Positions 12,716 through 24,600 of a stretch of DNA of 64,000 bases are shown here, piece by piece. Source of the DNA: Prunus persica (taxonomy: Eukaryota > Streptophyta > Magnoliopsida > Rosales > Rosaceae); NCBI RefSeq assembly GCF_000346465.2, contig NC_034011.1, positions 1,903,677-1,967,676 of the forward strand, given 5' to 3'. The notes under the pieces were generated by a model that did not search any database, was not told the DNA's origin, and was given only the letters and a program-made list of their open reading frames with translations. The stretch's first letter is position 1; each line of letters begins with the position of its first letter. Position numbers and translations under genes: made by a program.

Positions 12716-13044
12716 ATTTATTTGCTAAGCTTGTGAAACACATAGGTGGTCCTGGGTTTTACTTGGGTTGAATTTGACAGTCCTATTTGTTGGATCTGAT
12801 TAAATTAATCTCTTGTGATTGGTGATGATGGCCCTACTATAGAGATTGAGATAAAGATGACAATGGTGGTGAGCAAGGACAAAATATCAATAAACATATT
12901 GGTATTAGTGACAATGATATAAAGCAGCATGGCTTGTGGTGTCCTTGTTTTGAATAGGCATTCTTATCATTATCCCATGATATTTGCTAGTTGTTAGAAA
13001 TCATGCATGAATATTTTAGGGAAATTTAAAACTTTAGGATTTAG

Positions 13045-13152
13045 AAATATAATCACTCAAGGATCCTTCCAGGAGCATTGCTCAAATCCTCTGGAGGGTC
13101 TAATCATCTTCGAGATCCCTTGAGTAGTGCTCGAGGATCCCTTTAGTGATTA
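13045..13152. repeat. Imperfect ~100-bp inverted repeat
   Basis: AATCACTCAAGGATCCTTCC at the left and its imperfect complement ending AGGATCCCTTTAGTGATTA at the right would fold into a hairpin. It may be a small MITE. Confidence 0.45.
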
Positions 13153-13184
13153 AAAATCTGAAAGTAATTTTTTTTTAGCTAAAA

Positions 13185-13310
13185 CTCATTTTTTTATTAT
13201 AAATTTAATACAAACCATGAAGGAGGAGAGAATTAAACCTAAGATCTCGGGTGTAGAGATAAATACTCTTATATTTACTTGAGTTACAAGCCCCTTACTT
13301 AAATAAAAAT
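13185..13310 (-). mobile_element. Probable SINE relic
   Basis: The minus strand carries AGGTTTAATTCTC (B-box-like, 13240-13228) about 40 bp after TTGTAACTCAAGT (A-box-like). An A/T-rich tail lies at 13165-13195. The A box is weak. Confidence 0.4.
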
Positions 13311-13826
13311 CTTTAACATCTTCAAAACTTGCCTAATTTGGAAATTTATCAATACCTCTTTCCATTCAGTGCACCAAACCTTCTAAAGAATAATCATCAT
13401 TTCTATATAAACCCACAATTATTGATGTGGTCACATGGCCAAGGAAAAGGAGAAATAAACTTTGTTTTTTATTTTGGCTTGGATTGAAAAATTAATTTGT
13501 TCACATGGATTGATTGAAGTAGCTTCAACTAATAATCTCATTGGTAGGGTCCAAATCCCAAAGGAGGGAAAACCAAGCTGACCCCTCTCTTTTCAGTTTT
13601 TCCTTCTCCAATCCCAACTGGCAACTAACAAAATTTCAATGCCCAATTACAATTTTCCTTCTTTTTGATAAGAAACCCAATTGCAAGTTGAAAAACATAA
13701 ACTTTCTGCTCTTTTCTTTCTCACTGAAAATTCAGTGACCAATTTCACCAATTAAAAACCAAGCCCACATAAAAAAAAAATTCAAACTTTCTTCAGGACT
13801 GATTTTCAAGAAACAAAAAAGTCAAA

Positions 13827-16800
13827 ATGTGGAAGCTGAAGATAGGAGCAGAGACAGTTGGAGAAGGCGGTTATCAATGGCTGAAGAGTGTGAACAATCA
13901 CTTGGGACGGCAAGTGTGGGAGTTCAATCCAGAGCTTGGAAGCCCAGAAGAGCTTCAACGGATTGAAGATGCCCGCAAGGCTTTCTGGAACAACCGTTTT
14001 GAGAGGCGGCACAGCTCTGACCTCCTCATGAGAATTCAGGTTACAAACACAAACTTTCTGCAAAGCCTTCCATTTCTTGAACTTTCATCTGGGTTTTTCT
14101 CTATTTGCCAATTCATTGGTGTTTGTTTATTGTTGGGTAAGACTTATCTCAAGAATGGATCATACTGCATATGGCTGTATGGTTTGTCCTGTATGCCAAT
14201 TACATGTTTATTGTTCACAATATCACTGTGGTCTTCTGGATCATCGAATTATGTATGTACAATCACCTGAATTTGATAATGTGGTCAAATTACTCACACT
14301 GCATTCTCTGATTCCATGTGCAGGGATATGCATTGTAAGTTGGAATATTTCTTTCTTCCGGATGATCTGTATTTTCAATACCGTATCGTCATTTCTATGC
14401 TTAATTGTATGCCATCCAACATTTTGCATGCCATGGTGATATGGTCATAGAAAATTTTCATCTTTTCTGTTTCTTGTATCTTTGGCTTTCATATTTAGCA
14501 TCTGGGTATATCTATAATAGTTTGTTAAAGAATGGCTACAGAAACCGTGTAACCATCCTTAAAATTTGTCTCCTTAATCATGCCTAATTTGTTAATCCCC
14601 TGACAATATGAGCAAAGGAGTTTAGCGATTTCAGGACAAAGGATATGAGGTTTGAAGTTGGTGTTTTTAGTTTTTTAGTTACTATATTTTGCAACACTAC
14701 TTTTTCCTTTTGTTTTTGTTTTTAACCAATGTTTCTTTCTTATTAATGAAATGTAGTTCGAAAAGGAGAATCCATGTGTCACTAATCTGCCACAACTCAA
14801 AGTTAAAGATGAAGAAGAGGTGACGGAAGAGGTGGTGAAAACGACCTTACGTAGAGCTATCAGTTTTTATTCAACAATCCAGGCACATGATGGTCATTGG
14901 CCTGGGGATTATGGGGGTCCAATGTTTCTGCTTCCTGGTTTGGTAAGGGAGAAACTAGTAAACACTCTGTTTCCATCAATATTTGTATCAAAACACGGCA
15001 AATCTATATATCATGGCTGAATATGAGAAAGAAGTTTTACATTCCAAAAGATGGTAGCATATTTGTTTTTGAACTGCATGGCCATTCTCATATTACCAAA
15101 CATTCCAAAAGATGGTCACATATTTGTTTTTGAACTGCATGGCCATTCTCATATTACCAATTGGACCAATGAATGGTCCAATTGGTAATAGTTGGGTAAC
15201 TAAGTTTACTTACCAATTGCAATTTGCAACAGGTCATTACACTTTCAATTACTGGAGCTCTAAATGCTGTGTTATCAAAAGAGCATCAACATGAAATGTG
15301 CAGATATCTCTATAATCATCAGGCAAGAATGGTTTCTCTTGAAGTTAATGCTTTTTAAGAAAGCTTATTTGCACATAGAATTTCAGGTGACTTTCTCCCT
15401 GTATGATAATAAGATGACAAACTGATATGACTTGTATTCGTTCTGCTCTTCTTAAAGGAAAATATTAACATTTTATCAAACTCAGTGAATTGCTTATAAG
15501 TTGTACACATGAATGGTTTGTTTTTATACCAATAATGTCATTACTACTTGTCTTAACTAATTTGAATTAATGAAGAGAAGAACTGATGAATTGTTTTTGC
15601 AGAATAAAGATGGGGGATGGGGTCTACATATTGAGGGGCCAAGTACCATGTTTGGTACTGCACTAAATTATGTAAGTTTGAGGTTGCTTGGTGAAGGTGC
15701 CGATGATGGACAAGGGGCAATGGAATTAGCACGAAAATGGATATTAGACCATGGTGGCGTGACTAAAATTACTTCATGGGGGAAAATGTGGCTTTCAGTA
15801 TGAACTCGATGCTTATATTGTTGGATTGTGCCAAATACGTAGTCCTTTGGAAATATTAGTTGACATGCATCTTTGATGGTGATAGGTACTTGGGACATAT
15901 GAATGGTCGGGGAATAATCCACTGCCGCCAGAAGTATGGCTATGTCCTTACTCTCTCCCATTTCATCCAGGTCTCTCATCATTATTGTTACAGTTGACAT
16001 TGATGCTATAGGTTCACTCTAGGCAGGATAACAAGAAATTCAAGTCTCCTTTCATTAACAAATCTTCATCAAGAAAATGAATATGCTTTCTTTCCATTAT
16101 GATTAATAAGTGAGGTCCCATTAGCATTATTAGGGAACATGCATTGGTGCATTTTGTTAATGTGTAACTTTTATTCTTCACTGGTTATGAATTTGCGAAA
16201 TTTCCACTTATAGGAAGAATGTGGTGTCATTGTCGAATGGTGTATTTGCCCATGTCATATCTGTATGGGAAGAGGTTTGTTGGACCTATCACACCCACAA
16301 TCCGGTCATTGAGGAAGGAGCTTTATAGTGTCCCCTATCATGAAGTTGATTGGAATCAAGCTCGCAATCTATGTGCAAAGGTTGGTAAGAGACATCTGCT
16401 GTTTTGAATATGTTCTTCCTCCAGCTCCCCTGCATAAAGAATCCCATGTCTTTGAGTTTAATTGTACACTTCCGCTTTCCATAATTTAGGCACAGGTGAA
16501 ATATATGATAGCTTTTTGTGCAAGTACATTTATGATTAGGGTCCTAGACATGGTTAATTTGTAGATTGTTTTCCTATAACTCCTTGAATACAAATACAAC
16601 ACGTGTCCACTGCATCTATTTATATAGTTGCATGCATATTTTCATCCAATTGTAGTTGTACAGGTAATCTATTTATAACATTTTATATGCAAATGTTCTT
16701 TTGATGCTTACATGGGATGCTTGATACAATTGTTAGGAAGATCTGTACTACCCACACCCAATGGTTCAGGATATTTTGTGGGCATCTCTTCACTATGTAT

Positions 16801-19800
16801 ATGAACCTGTTTTCGCGCACTGGCCTGCGAAGGAATTGAGGGAGAATGCTTTGCAGACTGTAATGCAGCATATTCATTATGAAGATGAAAATACTCGGTA
16901 TATATGCATAGGGCCTGTTAACAAGGTATGCATATCATCACGTGCTTTTTGGTTTATACGTAGAAGTAGTGAGCAGTGTATGAAATTACAAGTTTACCAT
17001 GTTAATTCTTTTATTGGTTTACATTAATGTGTGTGAGATGTTGTACAACTGACAGCAAGCACATTTTTTAGGAATAGAACAATATGATTCAAAGAGTTAT
17101 ATTTGAAAGAACAAAAAATACGCCATACTCAGGGATGTGGTCACTAACCTGTTACATTGTATAGAAACTTTCCATTCTAGAACATAAGAAGTCCATGGTA
17201 AATGAAAGAAAAGAAACTATTTGCTAGTTATATGCCTTTTCTTTGAATTTTTTCTAACCTACTAGTAGCCTTCTATTGGAATTGTATGCTTGACTTTTTG
17301 TCATTATTCCATGGCTGCCAACAAGTCTCACACATGTATCGATTATAAAGTAATTGAATCATTCAAAAAATCTTCCAACACATTTCAAATATCTAAAATT
17401 AATTTACAAGTTGGATTAGTAATTGACTATCCTAAACATCCATCATCATCTGCCAATAGATCTCATACATATATGGACATGGTTGCCAATGGAACTGCGC
17501 AATTGACACTTTTCTTTAGTTCACTGATTCACTTAGATGCAATGAGTAGTTGTGTGGCTCTTGATTTTCTATATCCCAAACGATGCAGGTGTTAAATATG
17601 CTTTGCTGTTGGGCGGAGGATCCAAACTCAGACGCATTCAAGTTGCATCTTCCGAGAATCCCTGATTATTTGTGGGTTGCTGAGGATGGCATGAAAATGC
17701 AGGTCCAGTAATAGCATTCAATTGTTTCTCCCTATCTCTTCTCCCACTCCCTCTTTCTCACCTGAAGCAATCTCAATTTTGGTCCTGTATCATTAGAGTT
17801 ATTACAAACTTACAACTTTGTAAATATGCTGCTAATTGTTTTTTCTTTTTCTTTTGCTGCAGGGCTACAATGGAAGTCAATCATGGGATACTTCTTTTGC
17901 AGTTCAAGCGATCATATCAACTAACCTTGCTGAAGAATTTGGACCTACTTTAAGAAAAGCGCATGAATACATAAAAGATTCGCAGGTTCTCAAGGGCTTA
18001 AAATCATACTGTATCACTTAAAAATTATGCTAATTATCCTTGCTTGACTAGTACCTTGCTCTTGAAGGTCTTAGAAGATTGTCCTGGAGATCTGAAGTTT
18101 TGGTATCGTCACATTTCAAAAGGTGCTTGGCCTTTCTCAACAGCAGATCATGGATGGCCCATCTCTGACTGCACAGCAGAAGGACTGAAGGTAGCTTGGA
18201 AACTCAACATTTCACATACATACATTTCTTTTAATAATATTTATTTCTTTGTGCAGGCTGTCTTATTACTATCAAAACTTCCAACGGGAACAGTTGGCGA
18301 ATCATTGGATATGAAGCGATTATATGATGCCGTAAATGTTACGCTTTCCTTACAGGTAATGATTGGCTATATGGGAGTTGGAATCTGACACAGGACATAT
18401 TGATGGAAATTATAAATTAGGCAGCTCGTGTCTTAATAGTTTGACAGAATGTTTACATATTCCTGCATTTCGGTTTTAGGAGTACTTTATCAATTCCCTA
18501 ATCTTTTGATTTTGGAAGTACTGCAGAATGATGATGGTGGTTTTGCGACTTATGAATTAACCAGATCATACCAGTGGTTGGAGGTATGAATCATTTATGC
18601 TCCTTTTCTTTTCCTTCTTTTCCCTTTTTTATTTTATGATATAGACCGTATGAGTGTTCTCTGTAGAGGTATGCTTTCAATGGCAAACCCATTGTCTAAC
18701 AAGTTTTGTGAATATGCTGCCAAGTCTCCTCATGTTTTTTTTTTTTTTTTACCATTATGTACTTTGAGCCCTTGAACTCTATTTTGTAACAGGTTCTTTT
18801 ATAATCATGGTCATTGTGGAATCTTATTATTTTTGTAGACTGGTGATGTGGTTGGATTGCGTTTAACTGTCTATTGGGTTTCAGCCTATGCCATGTTATT
18901 CTGTTTGCATTATGCCGAAACTTTTGTGTTCAAGTGTCAATATACTGTTATATTGATGATGGTTGGATTAGATCTGTATGATTTGTTAAATCTATCTTAT
19001 TTTCAGCTAATCAACCCTGCCGAAACTTTTGGTGACATTGTTATCGATTATCCGTAAGATTTCTGCACACATCATTTTGAATGTTGTTCGTACATTTAGT
19101 CCTGTATTGTGGAAAATGACTGATGTCATCTTGACTGGAGCGGTAATGCAGATATGTGGAATGCACCTCAGCAGCAATTCAAGCACTTGCAATGTTCGGA
19201 AAATTATATCCTGGACATAGGAGGGAGGAAATAGAAAGCTGTATTGCTCGTGCGGCAAAGTTCATTGAAAAGATACAAGCAACAGATGGCTCTTGGTTTG
19301 TTTTCAAACTCAATATAATATTCATTCATACATGTACCCGTTTCACTGTGCGGTCTGGATGTGTGCCGGTGGATATTGTTGGTTGTATGTGTTCTTTGTG
19401 CAGTCCAAGCAATCCACGAAGTCAACTCAATCAATGGCTTGTGGTGATCTATGACATCTGCGTCAGACCACAATTGAAAAGACACACATGCACACAAATT
19501 TTTCGTGTTTAAACAACACTGCACATTCAAACATAATTCCATCTCGTCAATGATCTTAATCAACTGGTTGACAACATAACATGTTAAATTGTCCGGTCAG
19601 ACAGAATCTGTCATCTCTCTCTCTGATGATGAACAACAAAAGAACATAATGATTATGAGATTAGTTGCACCAATTTACTTTGGAGTTTTTATAATAGGTA
19701 CGGTTCCTGGGGAGTATGCTTCACCTATGCTGGGTGGTTTGGGATAAAGGGGTTGGCTGCTGCTGGAAGGACATATAATGACTGCTCTAGTATCCGTAAA

Positions 19801-21021
19801 GCATGTGATTTTTTGTTATCCAAAGAGCTTCCTTCAGGTGGATGGGGAGAAAGCTATCTGTCATGTCAGAACAAGGTTCAGTGGTTCCTCAAATTTGAAA
19901 TATCCTTGTCATTCTAGGCCCAGAGCTTACTTCATTCTTTCAATTATGAAAAATTCCTATTATGTTGATGGCATGTGATTTGTCCCTTTTCTTAATTTCT
20001 GGTTTTCACTCACGTACACATTTGACAAAATGTATGATCTAAGTTAGTCTTGCATGATTCTAATGCCGACTATCTCTATGCCAGGTGTATACAAATCTCA
20101 AAGACAATAGGCCACATATAGTCCATACTGCATGGGCTATGTTGGCCCTCATTGGTGCTGGACAGGTACATTGATATCAATCGTGTTCTTTCTTTTTCTT
20201 TTTCTTTTGTTTTGTGGGGGGCATTTTCTCACTAACACTATTGGAGAGGGGGAAGGATGGAAAGTGGGAAAAGAGGAGGGAAAGAAAGCTGGGTGTATTC
20301 TAAAACTGCAGCAACATAGTTTTTGGGTGCTTTTATGAATAACTATATGAACTACTACTACATGTTACTGACTTTTGTACCCGTATGTTTTGTTATTTTC
20401 TCTTGTTTGAAAGGCTAAGAGAGACCCAACTCCATTGCACCGTGCAGCTAGAGTACTTATAAACTCTCAAATGGAAATTGGAGATTTTCCTCAAAAGGTA
20501 AATCTAGCCACTTTCTCCGCAATTTGTTCACGTAAAAAAACATTGTGTTCTCTTGCTTGACTGTGCAATTGAACTATGTCCTGAGAATTTACAACTACAA
20601 AAGAACATGCAACTCTATGGTCAAAGAAACACATTTTCTTTGGTTTGATTGTACATGCTAACTGTAATATTAGTCAACACATTTAGTCTTGGATACCTGC
20701 CACACATTTGTGTTGCAGTGGAACACACTCCCTGACCATCCCATATGATATGCAACAGTCACTTCCTCCCGCAGAGGACTGTCAGTAAACTTGAAAAATA
20801 ACCTGAAAGGAGTTACCTCTGCGCTAAGTGACTCCAAAAATAAATCAACTGTGATTACCAATTACCACTGGTACATGAACTCAGTAATTCTTTCACTTCG
20901 CTTACAGGAGATCACGGGAGTCTTCAACAAGAACTGCATGATCAGCTATTCAGCCTACCGAAACATTTTTCCCATTTGGGCCCTTGGAGAATATCGTTGT
21001 CAGGTATTGGAGGCCCTCTGA
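13827..21021 (+). CDS. CAS1: Cycloartenol synthase
   Basis: Converts 2,3-oxidosqualene to cycloartenol, the first committed step of plant sterol synthesis, at the ER. Eighteen exons: 13827-14039, 14757-14942, 15233-15322, 15603-15797, 15886-15970, 16214-16380, 16737-16925, 17589-17702, 17863-17985, 18068-18190, 18257-18355, 18527-18583, 19007-19053, 19152-19295, 19698-19875, 20085-20165, 20414-20497, 20908-21021. They sum to 2289 bp, giving 762 residues and a stop in one frame. The motifs are MWCHCR (His262), GYNGSQ (Tyr415) and PISDCTAE (Ile486, catalytic Asp488). With the N-terminal insertion of about 5 residues these align with His257, Tyr410, Ile481 and Asp483 of the Arabidopsis enzyme, the residues that distinguish cycloartenol from lanosterol formation. 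Intron 3 has a GC donor. The last residues (VLEAL) differ from the usual end; an extra short exon cannot be excluded. Confidence 0.96.
15039..15190. repeat. 61-bp tandem duplication ending in a perfect palindrome, in CAS intron 2
   Basis: The unit beginning ACATTCCAAAAGATGG occurs at 15039 and 15100 (period 61). The second unit runs into an inverted repeat whose 17-bp arms (15152-15168 and 15174-15190; TTACCAATTGGACCA and complement) are separated by only 5 bases. Confidence 0.85.
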
Positions 21022-21149
21022 ATGATGTTCAATGCTTAGTATTCCAGAAAATGAATTGTTTTCATCAACCCGTATGAGGGCTTCTTGAACTCAGCTCAAA
21101 TCAATGTACTTCATAAATTAATGTTTATCAATTTACAACATGTCTTTGA

Positions 21150-21345
21150 TCACATGAGTTTTCGTTATGCATTAGTTGTAACAATTCTGGACATCAACAA
21201 GGGTCTTCTGCAGCAAAGCAGTGTCCAAATAAACAAGGGTTTGTGGCCCCAAAGTAGAGTCATTTTAGGAAGGTTATCAAGGGTTGTGAACCTTCTTCCT
21301 TCTTTTCAAATTGATCATTTTAGGAACATCTGACACGGTCTTTTT
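21150..21345. other. Tail-to-tail spacer, shared with 33680-33885
   Basis: The interval between the cycloartenol synthase stop (21021) and the next OSC stop (21618) carries a stretch (CATCAACAAGGGTCTTCTGC ... GGTTTGTGGCCCCAAAGTAG ... ACATCTGACACG) that recurs beside the duplicated OSC pseudogene. It marks the left part of the duplication unit. No coding sense is evident. Confidence 0.7.
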
Positions 21346-21617
21346 GCCTGTTAATGTTGTAATCGTAGTCATCGCCTAAGAAAAGCATAATTAACATATG
21401 GCACGAATAGAAATTTTATTTTGCTTTATAATTTGAACAGGAAATTCAATCTCATTGAATTGTAAATAGGTAACCTAACTTCCTCATAGATTTATTGACA
21501 CATTGCTTATACACAGTTATTCTCAATAGGCATCAAGCTGAACCTCGTGAAAAAAAAAATTCAACAGGCTATTATATGTTTCATCCTTTAAGTTGGATGA
21601 GCTATACAATACAGCAC

Positions 21618-24600
21618 TTAGGGTTTGGAAGGCAACGGGACCTGCTTGCGGTACTCTGCAAGAGCCCAGAGAGGGTAGATATTTCTATAAGTTGCATAAT
21701 GTAGCATGCAGTTCTTCTGGAATACTCCAGTGATTTCCTGCCATAATTCAATGATTAGTGGTTAGATTAAGCGTATTCCAACATGGTATGTTATTTTGTA
21801 TTTGATCTTTCTCAATCATCAAGATTATAATGCAAGTCAACAAGATTGCAATGCATGTCATCAATATTACAATGAAAGTCATGTTGTGCTAAGAGATATA
21901 CCTGTTGGGGAAAATCACCATTTTCCATTTGAGAATTGATAATCAACTTCGCTGCACGATGAAGACGTGCAGGGTCTCTGTCTGCCTGTCCAGCATGAAT
22001 CAGACCCATCATAGCCCATGCAGTGTGTACTAAATTTGATCGGTTTCCTTCGAGCGGAACGTACTCCTGTGTCACCCACCACAGAGACATATATTATAAT
22101 GTAAGACAATGGGATTGTCTAAGAAACTTGAAGCTTAAAAATATAACACCTCCCACATTTTACCTTTTTGGGACATGAAAGGTAGCTCTCTCCCCAACCA
22201 CCATTCTCTCTCTGTGTTTTGAGTAGAAAGTTAACCCCTTTGCGCATGGCTAAACAATTATTGAAAGTCTTGCCGGCAGCTGCTAACCCTCCAAGGGCAA
22301 ACCAGGAACCATATGTGAAGCAAACTCCCCAACTTCCATACCATGAACCATCTGGCATTTGTATGTTTTCAAGGTACTCTGTGGCATTGGTAATGAAATG
22401 ATCAATCTCTTTCTTCCTGTGCCCAGGGTACAACTTCTTAAACAGAACCAAAGCCTGAATTGCAGATGAAGTGCAATCAACATATTCATGCTCAACCACA
22501 ATGTCCTCGAAGAATTCAGTGGGATTTAACATCTAGAGGAAGTAAAAAAAGAATTCAGTGGGATTCAACATATCTGTTAATGGATATTTCAAGAAAATTA
22601 ACTTCTTACACATCTGACATATTTGCACAAGAACATGACCAATTTGTTAAAATTCTTACTTCTAACCAGTCTGCAGCTCCTGCTGGTTCCCAGGCTGCTA
22701 AACCACCATTTTTACTCTGCAATGAGTTGTAAAATAAGGCTTTTTTATTTATGAGTTTATGACTAGAGGTGCAAGATAAGAGTACTTGAAGACACATTAG
22801 TTGTCACCTGTAGGGAAAGTAGGACGTTGACAGAATCATATAATCGCTCAGGTTCCATTTTTTCACCAATTATCTCAGGTCGCATCATCGAGAACAGCAG
22901 GCAACACTGTAGAGGGGGCTATCGTGAGAAACATGGAGATAACAAACAGGGTGGATATCTAAATTGAAGCGTTCGTTACCTTTAAACCCTCTGCAGTGCA
23001 ATCAGAAACTTGCCATCCATGGTCTTGATCAGAGAAAGTCCATGATCCTTTGGAAATATGGCGGTACATGCTTTTGAAGTCACCAGATGGATTGTCCTTC
23101 ACCTGTACAGTTTGGGTGCAAGGGATTCATTAGTCTGAACAAATTAATGGTTACACATTCACATTTAAAAAAAATGATAATTGAGTTCACTGATGTTAAA
23201 AATGAACCTGAGATTTCTTGATGAAGTCATGTCCTCTAGCGAGCGTAGGTCCAATTTCGTCAGTGAGATTGCTAGCAAGCAAAGCTTGAATGGCAAAACC
23301 AGTATCCCATTGTTGGCTGCCAAAACTCTGCATATAGTTGACTTTGAATTAATGACCAAAGGAGCAAAACTGTGTCTCAAAATTAAATGCATACAACTAT
23401 ATAGTGAAGAGTAAATGTTTGAAATTCAAAATCACAGTAACGTTCACTGTATGGTGTTTAACTGCTACTGTTTAAACAAAATGTGTACTAACTTGCATCT
23501 TCATCCCATCTTCAGCAACCCATAAATAATCTGGGATTCTGGCAAGATGCTTCTTAAAATAGTCCCCATTTGGATCTTCAGCCCAACAAGCAAGCATGCA
23601 TAACACCTGTTCAAGTAAGGCAAAATTTGTAAATAACATGAGAACCTCAAAACTATTAGCATCCTTCATTGATTCTGTAATAGCATTACCTTTTCAACAC
23701 ATCCAATGGTAATATATCTGCTGTTCTCATCTTCATAATGAATATGCTTCATTGTTACTTGAAGTGCTTTTTCTCTGATCAACTTGTTAAACGGCCAGCG
23801 ATTAAGAAGAGGCTCTGTACATATGTAGAGACTATCCCACATGATGTCCTGTATCCAAGGGTGAGGGTAGTAGATATCCTCCTGCAATTAAATTACTGTA
23901 ATCAGGTTCTGTAATTGAACAAGAAGCATAAACTGATTAACTAGTTTAATTAAGTTAAACTCACTTTTGCACAGAGATGGCGCACTCCCTTCCAATTAAT
24001 TTCATGGTAAGGTTGAGCATATAGTTCTTCCCTCAACTGCAGAATGAGAGGAGTGATTGGGCCAATAAACCTCTTCCCATATAAATATGACATAGGCATG
24101 TAAACCATCCTACAATAGCACCACATTTTTGCTGCATTTTCAAGATAAAAGAGGTTAAAAATTAAGACTTCTAACTAAATCACAAGGACACTCCTGGAGT
24201 TCGCAGAATTCTTCAATCAGCAGGTGTGCTAACCTGGGTGCATAGGAAGAAATGAAGGCAGCATCCAAAACTCCGGCGGCATTGGGTTGCTTCCAGACCA
24301 CTCAAACACGCCAAGTATCTACAACAAAAGCAACATACTTATATTAATTGAAGCCTAATAAATGCACCTAGCACTCATATTTTTTCCATTCAACAAGGCC
24401 ATACGTACCGAAAGCCAAGTCTTTCCCCAAGAGGGCATGTGTGTGACACTACCATGATCAAGAATCCATTTCCTTGCTCTGGCACAAGCATTGTCCTGGC
24501 CTCCATCAGGTCCGTCTCCAAGAATGCGCATACAAATGTAGCTCAGGGCTGTGCCGAACATGGTGCTGTGGCCTTCAATATGTAATCCCCAACCACCATC

